NCBI GenBank assembly: GCA_015847255.1 | Contig: JADLZK010010876.1 | Location: forward strand, 186,001 to 250,000 | Direction of reading: 5' to 3' | DNA from: Hyparrhenia diplandra | Lineage: Eukaryota; Streptophyta; Magnoliopsida; Poales; Poaceae | DNA: 64,000 nt | Position numbers and translations under genes: made by a program | Shown: positions 33,073 to 45,026 of the stretch, in pieces | Numbering within the stretch: position 1 is the stretch's first letter | Layout: each line of letters opens with the position of its first letter | Notes under the pieces: generated by a model | Seen by the model: the letters and a program-made list of their open reading frames with translations, nothing else | The model's database searches: none | Told to the model about the DNA's origin: nothing

Positions 33073-33266
33073 CGTTGTTGGGCTAGTTTTGGGCTAGGAT
33101 AGGCGTTTGGCCTCGAACACAGGTCATTATTTTCCGTGGCGGTATCGATTTACCAATTAAAAATAACCGTCACCGTTATTCAAGACATTTACCATGGCGG
33201 TTTTCTAAATAACCACCACGGTTAATGTTTTGCAAGTGCCTTGCAAAAAGATTTTTTGTACTAGTG
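32383..33266. mobile_element. Small non-autonomous CACTA element with 3-bp target duplication
   Basis: 884 bp, left end CACTACCGATTTTT and right end the complement of CACTAGTACAAAAAAT, flanked by ATA on both sides (32380-32382 and 33267-33269). Unit C near 47155 shows the same site without the element and with a single ATA. Subterminal regions carry many copies, in both orientations, of an ACCGCCACGGTT-like motif, as CACTA transposase-binding arrays do. The GC-rich centre (about 32570-32990) is without a recognisable gene; a TA microsatellite is at 33042-33070. It inserted in unit B after duplication. Confidence 0.85.
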
Positions 33267-33776
33267 ATATTTGTTACATCTGAATTTTGTAATTAATTAA
33301 ATTGTATGAGCAACTATTAATTTTCATCATTTTTGAACGCTTGCATAAGGGTTGAATTTTCAGTTCTTTTGAAAATTGAGCATTACATAAATTTAGATTC
33401 AAATGAAAATACATTATATGGCAATGAGAAGTTTGAGTCCAGTATCTTGTTTCATATTAGCTATAAACTGCTGGTACTGACAGCTTGTTCTTAACAACAT
33501 CTAAAGAGTATAACTGCATCCATTAAACTATGGTATCTAGTTCATGGTGTTGTTCTTGTGAACCGATAAATATTACTTATTTTCTACATGTTATACTGAA
33601 ATAATCTCTGATGCTGAAACAGATTTGCATGCAATTGGAGACACTGCTGGCCGATAAATCAATGCTGGCACAGGAAAAACTGAACATATGCCTGTGAAAA
33701 CCGCTTCCTATGACAGAGTAGATTTTCATGAATTCGCCACCTAGGATGATGCCTTATTCGATGATGAGGGCACATA
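33267..33776 (+). other. NLR unit B tail between CACTA element and solo LTR
   Basis: Non-coding DNA homologous to unit C 47158-47672, including the stretch just before the solo LTR that carries the right-hand arms of the unit A foldback. Nothing else is recognised. Confidence 0.6.
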
Positions 33777-34085
33777 TGTTGGAATATGATCCGAATCCTA
33801 ACTTGGGTGTTGCGTGGACGCCCTGGAGGGCCCATGGTTCCAGTTATGTGCTTAGCGGATCTCTTTTCATATTGGACCGCTGGGTCTGTCCATCCTATAT
33901 ATGCATCTTGAAAGCTGCACAGAAAGAGCAGGCGACTCATTGTATTCTCTATGTTTTGTAAACTTTCGTCATTTTATAGTGAAGATCGCCGGTTGGCGCC
34001 TCGTGGGTTTTTTTCCCCGCAAGGGTTTTCCACGTAAAAAAATCTGTGTCTTCTGTTTGATATTTATTTGCATTATTTGCTAACA
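33777..34085 (+). mobile_element. Solo LTR, unit B copy
   Basis: 309 bp, TGTTGG to CTAACA, homologous to 16155-16464 and 47673-47960 and in the same tail context. Flanks ACATA and ACGGA are compatible with a decayed 5-bp duplication. It retains the TATATATGC promoter-like stretch near 33896. Confidence 0.75.
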
Positions 34086-34754
34086 ACGGAAGACATATGA
34101 ACAACATCACCCTATCCTCTTCTATGCTGAAAATGTGCTGACCGTGGTTGAAGAAATTCAGCAGATGAACACCATGTCCCCTCCAGGTCTGAATCTCCTA
34201 TGGCCTTTGCAAACAATCATCGCCCAAATCGAGCAATTATCATAATGCCTCAAAGTCATGTGCATCAGCATCCAATTTAGCTTCATGCGTGTGACTTTGC
34301 CATCTACGATCTGTTGTCAGCAAGCATTTTTCAAAGAACCTTCTAAAAGGTGTATCATGTTTACATGGTAAACTAAGTCACACACCTTACCTGTCATAGG
34401 TCATAAAAGGTCACTGTTGAGCTGATCAGCAGTTACTATCATATGATAAGTTTAATTGGCCACCTATTTGTCGTGATCTTCACAAATCAACAAGGTAATC
34501 AGTAATCACCAGGACTACATTATATTTGCAGCAGTCTAGCGAAAAGCGTGATTACCATTGTTCTGAAACAAAAGAAAATGCTGCATTAAAACATGTGAAT
34601 TCCTTTCAGTGTGCTGCATCTGCACGCTCCACCTGCCATTTAGTTCGCTGGTGAGGAATTAATCACCAGCCACGTTGGCCGGCACAGACACAGGCCAGAG
34701 GCCATACTCCAGTTCATCCATGATTGGTAAATGAAGAAAAAAAAAAAAATGTAT
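34086..34754 (+). other. NLR unit B tail after the solo LTR
   Basis: Homologous to unit C 47961-48617, ending at an A-run (about 34737-34749), where the LINE-bearing insertion starts. Unit C continues for about 150 bp (48618-48768) that are missing here before homology resumes at 38157. Confidence 0.6.
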
Positions 34755-35850
34755 CCATCCCTTTACTATTACACTAGGAAGTACACACTACACACGCCTT
34801 AACTTCCTTTGCGACTCCTCCCCTCCTGGCCCTTTCGCCGGCGCCGGTTGCCAGCCCGGCACCGGCCCCCCCCACTCCCTCCCCACGCTCTCACCGTCCA
34901 AATCCACCGGCTCCCCCACCTACTTTGCTCCTCTTCTCCCCCCTCCTCTCTAGCCCGGCCGCGTGGCCTCACCTCTATTCCCCCCTCTCGGCTCCACCGG
35001 ATCCGCGCCTCCCATCGGTGGGCCTCTCGTGGGGGCGTCATGCGGGCGAGGAGATCGAGGGGTGCTCCTCGGAGGCCTCGAAGTCACCAGTATCGCCGAC
35101 ACCGCTGCCGCGGCCTCGACTCCGTCTCCATTGGTGACCGCCGGCTCCCGCCGGCGTCTGTCGCTCGCGACCCGGCCACCCGCGGAGGTCGGACGCCCCG
35201 CCCGGAGGGAAGCCCAACCAATGTCCTGCCTCACGGAGGATGAAGGCACCGTTGAGGACGTCTATGGCCGACGAGGACGTGCGTGGGGACGAGGAGGATG
35301 ATGTCCACTCGGGTAGACGCTTGCCGTCCTCCCTCTCCCCCGCATGCCCTCCCCTTCTTCCCGACCATCGGTCGTCGGGCGGGTAAGTTCCAGCGTTGGG
35401 AGGAGAATCTTGACCAGCGTGCGATTTGCGACATCGAGCTTGCCCCGGCTGTCACATGTCCTGTCGTACCTAGGCCGCCCCCGCAAGGCTCTCCGGGACA
35501 CGCCTCCTCTGCCGGCAAAGTGACTCTAAGTGAGGCTCGGGGCACCGTGGAGGGCGCACGCTTGGTACATGCAAGGAAGAAGCAGCTTCATCGGTGTAGG
35601 CGTAGTGCGCTTGTTGGAGTTGTCCCCCCCGCCTGTATAGGTGGTGCGGGTGCTGCGCGACATCACCTTGGTCCGCGGCCGGCGCCGAGGACCTGTGTGC
35701 ATCTATGCTTGGGCCCATGGGTCACGCCCTAGCTTCCCAATGTCGACGCCGATGGTTTCTGAATCGTCGTGCATCGCTGCCAACGACGCTACCCGGTAAG
35801 TGCACCACCAAGACATCGCCGCCCGCCCCACTGCGGCTAGTAGGTCTCTA
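34755..35850. other. GC-rich block of unknown origin next to a LINE
   Basis: About 1.1 kb of GC-rich DNA absent from the other units. Arg/Pro/Ala-rich open frames occur on both strands (for example 34809-35243 and 35283-35732 on plus), a pattern explained by base composition. It could be captured host 5'-exon DNA or part of a second transposon, but no terminal repeats or domain were found. Confidence 0.35.
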
Positions 35851-38140
35851 CATCCAAGGATGTACACAACCAATTATTACACAAACTTTCAATGAAAGAA
35901 AAGAGAAAGCCATTGTCTTATAGATCGACCAGGAAGCTAGTTCAAACAATATAAGTGATTCCATCCTTTATTGGAAATCTCTAAAGCAATAATTTCTAAT
36001 TTCTTGCTCGTCGTTGAGATTGCTTCCTTGGCTGTCTCGTCACGCTGCAGCGAGGGCCCAAGAGCGTAACCAATACGCTCCTCCGAAAATTATCTGCAAA
36101 ATGGAGTTAGATTTCATTTGATTAAAAATAACATCATTACGGCATCTCCGGATAGCCCAAAGACATGGCAGCCACCCCCACCCAAATCAAATTTCTAATC
36201 TTTTTTATTTTGATTAGCTAGCCAATTCGAACATATGGCTGATTGATCGAGGTTGAGTTAGACTAGTAGTATAAAAGATAATCCTCCGGATCATTTTGGT
36301 AAGGGGACAATCTAGGAATAAATGTTGGATAGTTTCATTCCTATTACAGCATATGCACCGACTCCCTTTCCAATTTTTTTCTTGGCGAGGTTGTCTTTGG
36401 TCAAGACTACCCCTCTCTGTAAAAACCAAAGAAAGATCTTAATTTTTAGAGGAACTTTTATCTTCCAAATCTTCTTATGACGAAAAGGTGTTCGTGTATT
36501 CATACGGTCGAGGTACATTGAGCGGGACAGAGAATAACCAGATTTGGTTAGACTCCATCTAAAGTAGTCCGACCCATCCACCAATTCGACATTTGAGATC
36601 CGTGCTACTAGATTTAGCCATTCAGAAGTTTATTATCCACCGCAGCCCTTCTAAAAGAGATGTTTAGTGGGCTAGTAGCCATAACATTACCTACGGTTGT
36701 GTGCGGATTTCGCATAATATTATATAAAGATGGATATCTAGCTTTCAGAGGCTTATCTCCTACCCATGTATCGTCCCAAAATCTAGTGGTGGTTCCATCT
36801 CTGATAACGAAAGAACCTTTAGCCAACACCTCCTCTTTAATATGCATGAGGCCTCTCCAAAAATAAAAGTCATTAGGTTTGGTTGTCACTTGAGTTAGGG
36901 ATTTGGATTTTAGGTATTTATTCCTTATGAGAGACTGCCATATGCCTTTCGTGTTCATCAAGTTAACCAACCATTTGGCTAGAAGACACTTATTTTGCAA
37001 CTCTAGATTTAGGATACCTAGTCCCCCTTGGTCTTTAGGACGGCACAGGATGTCCCATCTGGTAAGTCTATATCTATGTTTATCTGAAGAGCCTTGCCAG
37101 AAAAACCTTGATCTATAATAATCAAGTTTTTTTAATCACCCCTTTAGGTATCTCAAAAAAGGACATCATAAACATAGGTAGGCTGCTTAAGACCGAATTA
37201 AGCAGAACTAGTTTTCCCCCGTAAGACAGGTATTTTGCTTTCCAACAGGACAATTTCTGTTCAAAACGATCTTCCACCTTTCTCCATTCAGAGTTCAGGA
37301 GTTGTCTATGGTGCATTGGGATTCCTAAATATCTAAATGGATAGTCCCCAATATTGCATCCAAATAGATTGGTATAGAAGGTTTCCATCTCTTTTAGCTG
37401 CACCAAAGCAGAAGATTTCGCTCTTGTGAAAGTTGATCTTGAGCCCAGATAATTGCTCAAAGGCTCAAAGCAACAATTTCAGATTTTGTGCTTGTTCTGG
37501 GTCGTGATCAATAAATAGAATAGTGTCATCCGCATATTGTAGTATAGATAACCCGTCATCTATAAGGTGAGGGACCACACCTCTTATCTGACCATCGGCT
37601 TTCGCTCTATTAATAAGAAGAGCTAGCATATCAGCAACGATGTTGAATAAGATCGGTGACATAGGGTCTCCCTGCCTGAGACCGCGTTTTGTTTGGAAGT
37701 AGGGTCCTACGTCATCATTGACCTTTATCCCCACACTTCCTCCAGTGACCATATTTTGAACCCACCGGCACCATTTGGGGGAGAAACCTTTCATTCGTAG
37801 CGTTTGTTGAAGGAAAGACCACTTCACTTTGTCGTATGCCTTTTTAAAATCAATTTTGAAAATGACACCATCTCTCTTTTTGGTGTGAAGTTCATGGATG
37901 GTTTCATGTAAGATTACGACCCCTTCCATTATATTTCTGCCGGGCATAAAAGCAGTCTGTGTTGGCCTCACCACAGTTTTAGCTACCAAATTAAGCCTAT
38001 TTGTGCTCACTTTAGTGAATATCTTAAAACTCACATTAAGCACACAAATAGGCCTGTATTGCTGAATTTTTATTGCATTATTTGACCTTTGGAATTAAGG
38101 TAATAATACCAAAATTCAGGCTGTATAGGTCGAGAGCAAA
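35851..38140 (-). mobile_element. 5'-truncated plant LINE (non-LTR retrotransposon)
   Basis: A minus-strand reverse transcriptase followed by a zinc-binding domain and a 3'UTR-like stretch with a CATCCTTGGATG segment near 35855, often seen near the 3' ends of grass LINEs. The endonuclease and ORF1 are missing. The element sits in the unit B tail; unit C lacks it. An A-run of about 19 at 38139-38157 lies at the truncated side, on the plus strand, which does not fit a simple LINE tail and suggests a complex insertion. Confidence 0.85.
36090..38043 (-). pseudogene. LINE reverse transcriptase and zf-RVT relic
   Basis: Block 37465-38043 carries the core of RVT_1: FKIDFKKAYDKVKWSFL, the RQGDPMSPILFN motif and catalytic LQYADDT. 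The frame is broken near 37462, continuing at 37122-37460 with FRYLGIPMH and WKAKYLSYGGKLVLLNSV. After another break comes 36614-37000, then 36312-36584 and 36214-36429, which give the zinc-binding domain (IFLWFLQR, CICCNRNETIQHLFLDC). Coding similarity can be followed in broken frames to about 36090. It is not functional. Confidence 0.9.
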
Positions 38141-38156
38141 AAAAAAAAAAAAAAAA

Positions 38157-38365
38157 TGACAGCTGCAGCTGTGTGTGTTTTGAAAGAAGTCAGGTGCGGC
38201 TGCAGTTAGCTTCCATTCCACCTAACAAGTGCCATCCTGCACGTCGATGATATGCTCACTCGAGAATTTCCTCTGTTTTTTCAGTGTCTCCGCTTCATCT
38301 TTTTTCAGATGAATCTGTACCTCATTTAACTACACATACTTCCCAGCTGATTTGTTGTAACATAC
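38157..38365 (+). other. End of NLR unit B tail
   Basis: Resumes homology with unit A (16610-16820) and unit C (48768-48980), including the ACAGCTGCAGCTGTG stretch and a CACGTCGATGAT stretch. Confidence 0.65.
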
Positions 38366-39703
38366 TTGGGTTCCAGTACGACTATAATTCTTAGCTCATA
38401 AGAGAACATCTTGATCTACACAGCCATGCTCCTAGTCCACCCTGGCCAGGAAAACAAATATAACATACTGACCATCACAGCATCCAACAGGGATGCCCGT
38501 ATATATATGTACAAATCATATACTATGAAGTAATAAATAAGGGGCAACTATGTTGCGTACGTATGTCACGTCCAAAACATCATCACATCATTATGAAAAG
38601 GAGTACTGATCTGATGCTATGCACAAGCTATACCTTACTCTACAGCAAAATCATATCGATTAATAAAAAGATCTACCTTTTGTGAACGTTATGAACTCTT
38701 ATTTGCAAACATTTTTCAAAGAACCTTATGAACTCTTATTTGCTGGCTAACTCAATCAATCAACCTCTATCGTGAACGTTAACCTCAGGAATCACGGCCC
38801 CTGAGGCTGGCCGTCAGGATGCATTGTCACCATCCCTGACAGCTAGCATGGGACTACCAGCCAGCGTTGCAGCCTGGAGCCTGGTCGGCAGAGACGAAAC
38901 AACTCTGCCATTGATGTCTTGTTGTTCCAATGTTCCTGTCCAGCGCTCGCGGACAATTAATGGTGTCTTGTTGTTCCAAGAGAAGGTTCATCGATCTCTA
39001 CCGCCCGGCGAAATGTCAAGGTTGTCCGAGCGGTGCTACACTCAAAGGTGGAATTGATGTAGCTCGGCACGTCAGGATGGTGGTGGTGGATTGGATAGAT
39101 GTGATTGTGTGGACCTGGAGTAGCCAGGATTCCATGGCCTGGCACCCATCAGCATCTTCTGGCAGCCCCGCCCACCACGAGGGAGGGATGCCATGAAGTC
39201 GATGGCTTCTGCCTGGTTGCATGCATGCATTCGGTAGTCAAGTCTCCGCTCGCCCATCAAATATATAGCGTTAATGTTTTACTCACTTATATTTTGTGCG
39301 ACGGTAGTGTGCCCATCAAACAGCGTGCACCATGAATGGTGCTTTTCTGTGGCCACTATTAATTGTCAGATTATCCTAGATAATTCCAAAGTCTGCTTCA
39401 TTATTGTTGGAACCAACAGACACATGCACATCGACCCTACTTACCACCTCGTCCCTTCGTCGTCACTCATCCGCGCCTCTCTGCTCGTCTTGCTGCTCGA
39501 TTCTCCATCTCGCGCGGCAAGGAGCTGGAGCTAGAAGAGAGAGTGGAGTTGGAGCTAGAGTAGCCGGCAGGGAGAGCTCAACCAGGTCCCTTCTTCTCTA
39601 GGTGGGTGCATCCAACCTTTCATATTTCAAGCTATCACCAGTCACCACTAAAACCAATTACCCCTCCAGGCTGCAGCCGAGTCCATCTCTGCCGGAGGAG
39701 GAG
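38366..39703 (+). other. Spacer and upstream region of NLR unit C
   Basis: No gene is seen. The last 130 bp form a leader similar to that of unit B and D just before the start codon. A TATA-like TATATAGCG is at about 39260. Open frames at 38824-39601 overlap on both strands and show no domain. Confidence 0.45.
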
Positions 39704-42700
39704 ATGGAGGTGGCTCTTGGAGCCGCGAACTGGCTCCTCGGCCAAGTCCTCAACAAGCTCTCCGACGACTTGGTGAAAGCCTACGTTTCTAGCACCGACC
39801 TCGGCCTCAACCTTGTGAAGATCAGAAAGGAGATGCTGTACACTAAAGCGCTGATCGAGGAAGCCCAGGGGAGGGATTTGGCTGGGAACTCTGGCCTGAA
39901 GGGGCTACTCGAGGACCTAGGCAAGAAGGCCGATGAGGCAGAGGACGCTCTCGATGAGCTCCACTACTTCATGATCCAGGACAAGCTCGACGGGACTCGA
40001 GATGCCACTCCGGAGTTGGGTGATGGCCTCAGCGCCAAAGCTGACCATACCTTCCATGCTGCTCGCCACACTTCTGGTAACTGGCTTTCATGCTTCTCTT
40101 GTTGCCGTTCACAAGATGATTTTGCTGCTGCCATGTCTGATGACCATGCTGGCCATGTTGAAAAGTTGCCATTCAACCGTGTGGAGATGTCCAACAAAAT
40201 CAAGTAGCTCATAGAGGAGCTGCACTCTAGCTGTACTCCTGTCTCTGACTTGCTCAAGATAGTGTCAGGCAGTAACCCTCAGCAACACATGCCTGCCATC
40301 ACTAAAAGGCCCAACACAAGCTCTGAAATCACACAGCAGAAGTTGTTTGGGAGGGATGCCATCTTTGAGAAAACTATAGAGGAGATTATCAGTTTGACAC
40401 AGAGTGGTAAAACCTTGTTTGTTCTTCCTATAGTTGGCCCAGGGGGTGTTGGAAAGACTACCTTCATTCAGCACGTCGTCAATGACACAAGGATTAAACA
40501 ATGTTTTCCTCATATTAATATCTGAATATGTGTATCAACTAATTTTGACGTGCTTAAGCTCACAAAAGAGATCCTGAGCTGCCTGCCTGCAACTGATAAG
40601 GAAGGAAATAATGAAACTACAAACTTAGACCAGCTTCAAAAATCCATTGCACAAAGGTTGAAATCCGAAAGGTTTCTTATTGTCTTGGATGACATTTGGG
40701 AATGCAACAGTAATGATGAGTGGGAAAAACTATTAGCTCCATTAAAAAATGACGAGACCAGTGGCAATATGATTCTTGTCACAACTTCGGTTCCCAAAAA
40801 TTGTAGAAATGGTGAAAAAAGAAACTAATCCAATTGACCTCACGTGGTTTGGATCCCGATGAGTTTTGGAAATTCTTCCAAATATGTGCATTTGGTAGAA
40901 TCCAAAATGAGCATGATGATCAAGAGTTAATTGGCATTGCAAGGCAAATAGAAGATAAGTTGAAATGCTCCCCACTAGCAGCCAAAACGGTTGACGCTTA
41001 TTGATTAAAACCCATTTCAGGAATATTGGAATAAAATTCTTGACAACAAACAATGGCTAGAAGAAAATCATGACAATGATATCATCCCAGCCTTGAAAAT
41101 TAGCTACGACTACCTACCCTTTCATCTGAAAAAAATGTTTTTCATATTTTTCCCTCTTCCCTGAGGATTATAGGTTTAAGAAGTTTGAGATTCTTCGCTT
41201 TTTGGGATTCAATAGGCATCATAGATTCCACTAGGCAGAATAAAAGATTTGAGGACATACGATCAGATTATTTGGATGAACTATTAGATAATGGTTTCCT
41301 TATAGAAGAAGATGATAATAATTATGTAATGCATGATTTACTCCATGATCTTTCACGTATCATTTCATTAGAAGAGAATGTGCCTATATTAATTGTTCTA
41401 GTTTTGAGGCAAGTGAAATCCCAAAAACTATTCGTTACCTATCCATTTTCATGCATGACACTGATCACATTCAGAATTTTGAGGAAGAGATGGGTAAATT
41501 GAAGGAAAGGATAGATATTAAGAATTTGAGGAGTTTGATGATTTTTGGAAATTATAGTAGGTTACATCTTATCAATGTTTTAAGAGACACATTTAAGGAA
41601 ATAAAAGGTCTCCGTGTTCTATCTATATTCATGAACTCCCATAATTCCTTGCCAAATAACTTTTCAAAGCTTCTCCATCTTGATTGCTTAAAACTTATTT
41701 CACCTTTTTACTTAGAAATGTCTTTGTCAAGCATAGTTTCTAGGTTTTATCACTTGAAATTTCTAGATCTTAACCAATGGAAAAGTGGTTATTCTTTGCC
41801 TAAAGACATTTGCCGCCTAGAAAATCTTCGCCATTTAACTGCTATGAAAAAATTTCATTCCAATGTTCCTGAGGTGGGGAAAATGAAATTTTTACTAGAA
41901 TTGAAAGAATTCCATGTCAAGAAAGAGAGTGTTGGCTTTGAGCTTAGGGGAGCTGGGGAAACTAGATGAGCTTGGAGGAGAGCTCAATATATGTGGGCTT
42001 GAAAATGTGACAACCAGGCAAGAAGCTAAAGAAGCCAAACTGATGGCAAAGAGAAATTTAGTTGTGTTGGGATTATTTTGGAATGAGAAGCAAGAGTCCA
42101 CTAGAGATGATATCCTAGATTGTATGCAACCACACTCTAATATTAGAAGACTTTGCATTGTAAATCATGGTGGCTCCGTTGGTCCTAGTTGGTTGTGCAG
42201 CAACATCTTGTACATGAAAAACTTGGAGACCCTACATCTAGAGAGTGTTTCATGGACCAACCTTCCACCTATTGGGCAGATGTATCACCTAAGAAAGCTA
42301 AAACTAAAAAATATTGCTGGGTTATCTCAAATTGGATCTGACTTCTTTGGTGGCACTACAGGAAAAAGTTTCACAAACTTGAAGGAAGTTGAGTTTCACG
42401 ATATGACGAGAACTTGTGGGATTTGGGTTGGGCGAGCAAACTGTCGTCTGTTCTCAAGGCTTGAAAAAATCAGGTGTATTAATTGTCCCAATCTCACAAT
42501 GTTGTTGTTCTCGGACTGGCCTATTTCTTCTGCAGAAGACAACATCATATGGTTCTCTAGTCTTTGTGAACTACACATTAGTAACTGCCCGAAATTATGC
42601 CTTCCTCCTATGCCTCACACTTCGAGTCTATCCTGTATTGAGACAGAGTGCTTGTCGTATGATCGCACTAGGTTGCGCATTAGGAAGCCCTCTAAATTGA

Positions 42701-43878
42701 TCTTCCACAATCTTGGTGACGTAGAAACGTTGATAATTTGGTATGAATCACTCTTGTCATTTATGGATCTCCAAAGACTACATTCCCTAAGACATATAGA
42801 AGTCAGTAGATGTGGGGAAACATTTTTCAAAGGACTGGATGATGGTGTTGTGCTCCACAGAGTCCAATCTCTCCAACTCTGTCAGTTTTCACTTACCAGA
42901 AAATCATTGTCAAATTTGTTCAAATGTTTCCCAGCTCTTTCTCGTTTGGATGTGAGCGCGTCATCAGATGAGGATCATGAGGAAGTGGTACTGCAGTTTC
43001 CACCCTCCAGCTCACTAAGAAATGTCCGCTTCAATGGGTGTAAGAATCTAATCCTACCTGTGAAGGAAGAGGAAGGAGATGGATTTTGTGGCCTCTCGTT
43101 GCTTGAGTCCTTGACCATAAAAGAATGTGACAAGGTATTCTCTCGGTGGTCCATGGGAGGGGCAGCAGATCAGACTCGGAGCATCATCTACCCTCTCCCC
43201 CCTTGCCTCAAGGAACTCAGGTTTTGGGGTCAGCAAAGCACGCTGCCGATAGCTCTACTCGGGAATCTCACATCTCTTACCTGTCTAGAACTAATTAATT
43301 GCAAGGACATCATAGGGGATGGGTTTGATCCTCTCATCACACTCAACCTCGAGCATCTGCAGTTGTACAATGAGAGAGATGGTGAGACGGAGCCCTATTC
43401 TGCAGCAGAAGATCTATTTGCAGTTGTGGCCAGGACCAAAACAATGCCCACCGGTTCCTTCCAACTGGTGTACCTTGATGTGGACAGCATCTCTGCTGTG
43501 CTTGTTGCTCCCATCTGCAGCCGCCTCTCAGCTACCCTCCAGAGGTTATACTTCAGTCATGATTGGCGGACGGAGAAGTTCACGGAAGAGCAGGACGAGG
43601 CGCTTCAACTCCTCACGTCTCTCCGAGGCCTGGCGTTCGACGACTTCAGGGCTCTGCAGTCCCTCCCCCAAGGTTTGCATCGCCTTCCTTCTCTCCAGAA
43701 TTTACAAATCTGGGAGCCTCACAAAATCAGATCGCTGCCCAAGAAGGGCCTCCCCGATTCACTGCGAAAACTATACACAGATAATTGTGGGCCTGAGATT
43801 TATGAGGATTGCCAGAAATTAAGGGGAATGAGGCCAGATATAGATATATCTGCATCCATTGCTGATGCGAAAAGCTGA
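39704..43878 (+). pseudogene. NLR unit C: CC-NB-ARC-LRR pseudogene with stops and frameshifts
   Basis: Same architecture and start (MEVALGAANW) as units B and D; a frame extends upstream to 39602 but that part is not conserved. The coiled coil runs to a TAG at 40205-40207 where unit D has CAG. The frame stays open afterwards through the P-loop (GPGGVGKT, five G's at 40442-40446) to a TGA at 40523-40525 where unit D has TGG, and then to kinase-2 (IVLDDIW). Frame shifts follow near 40786 and 40843, around 41000, at a 7-A tract (41129-41135), near 41200, near 41385 and near 41948. The MHD motif (VMHDLLHDL) is at about 41325. The LRR part, 41914-43878, is one uninterrupted 654-codon frame. About 1,391 codons if the length is summed. 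It is not translatable as a receptor. Confidence 0.9.
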
Positions 43879-44040
43879 ATCCCTGCTTCTGCATGCATTT
43901 CACACACTCAAGTACTCAACTCTTCAGTGTACATCGATCCGCAGGTTAGTTCCAAATTAAAAGAATACACCTTTTGCTCCTCGATTTATGATTTCATTAA
44001 CTGATTTCTTTTGTGGACTGAATTTACAATCTATAATTTC

Positions 44041-44239
44041 AGCTCCTCACATCTTTCCAAAGCCTGCCGTTTGAAGACTGCATGGCTCTGCAGGCCCTCC
44101 CTTCTATCCAGGAATCAGATAGTTGCAACTCAAAATATCAGATCGCTGCTCATATCTGGTTTATGAGGAATATCAGAAATTAAAAGGAGCGAGGCCAGAT
44201 ATACAAACAGTGGCCTTCCTTGCTGACGCGGAAAGCTGA
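44041..44239 (+). pseudogene. Relic of a duplicated terminal LRR exon
   Basis: This 200-bp stretch follows an acceptor-like pyrimidine-AG and aligns to the last 200 or so bases of the NLR coding region (compare 43610-43878 and 7802-8039). It carries the block around GCTCTGCAGGCCCTCC, a deletion, and an ending ACGCGGAAAGCTGA like unit A. It is out of frame. It follows unit C's own intact end at 43878, so unit C carries two versions of the gene terminus, as expected from unequal crossing-over. Beyond it the tail resembles unit A more than the DNA right after 43878 does. Confidence 0.7.
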
Positions 44240-44763
44240 ACCTCTGGTCCTCTGCTTCTAGATGCCTTTCACTGCACATCGATCTGCAGGTCAGTTCCAA
44301 CTTACTAACTGTAATTCCATTGACTATGCAAATTGAATTCTGATTTACGTAGACTAAATTGTGATTCATAATTTCAGCTCTTCACATCTATCCGAAGCCT
44401 ATCGTTCAAGACTGCAGGGCTGGACAGTTTCTGAGTTGGAAAGCACCTTCTGCCTTTCACAAACAGCCACACGACCAAACATTCCAGTCTTCATCGTACA
44501 TGGATCTGCAGGTTAGTTAAAAACAACTTATGCTCCTCGACTTATGATTTCATTCACGGTGCAAAGTGGATTTCTTTTTTTCGGTTTGCCTGCAGATATG
44601 AATCATTGTCATGTGCTCAGGATTGCCTTTTTTTTTTCAGTTTGCTTGTAGATATGATTCATTGTCATGTGCTTCTGTGTTACAAGAGGAGCCACAATTC
44701 ACAATTCTTGTCCAGCCCTTCATTTCTTTAGTCAACAATCACCTTGTTTCTGTCACGTTGCAG

Positions 44764-44939
44764 GTATCTGCTTCATCGTGCGCTTATACATGGTTCATAA
44801 ACCATAAATAATGAGCCCAACACCGGTGCATCCAGCAAAGATTATAAGGGAATTCTCGACGAGGATGGCTTGGTGCCTAAATTTGGACTAACGAAAAGAA
44901 TGACCTCACGGCAAGACTACTGCATCCAGCAAATATCTG
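44764..44939 (+). other. Tail cassette exon-like module, unit C copy
   Basis: Between acceptor GTTGCAG and donor GGTGAGAC. Phase 0 begins V-S-A-S-S but stops after 15 codons; 176 nt is not a multiple of three. Closely related to the unit A copy at 8600-8781. Confidence 0.6.
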
Positions 44940-44977
44940 GTGAGACAGTCACAAGTGAACGAACTTCTCGTGCATTG

Positions 44978-44980
<3 letters not shown>

Positions 44981-45024
<44 letters not shown>
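44981..45024. repeat. CT microsatellite
   Basis: 22 TC dinucleotides. Shorter CT runs occupy the equivalent position in unit A (about 8823) and unit B (31441-31463). Confidence 0.95.

Positions 45025-45026
<2 letters not shown>

Noticed and set aside
34809..35732. Open frames in the GC-rich block next to the LINE.
   Set aside because: Same composition effect; no motif, no conserved start and no counterpart in other units.
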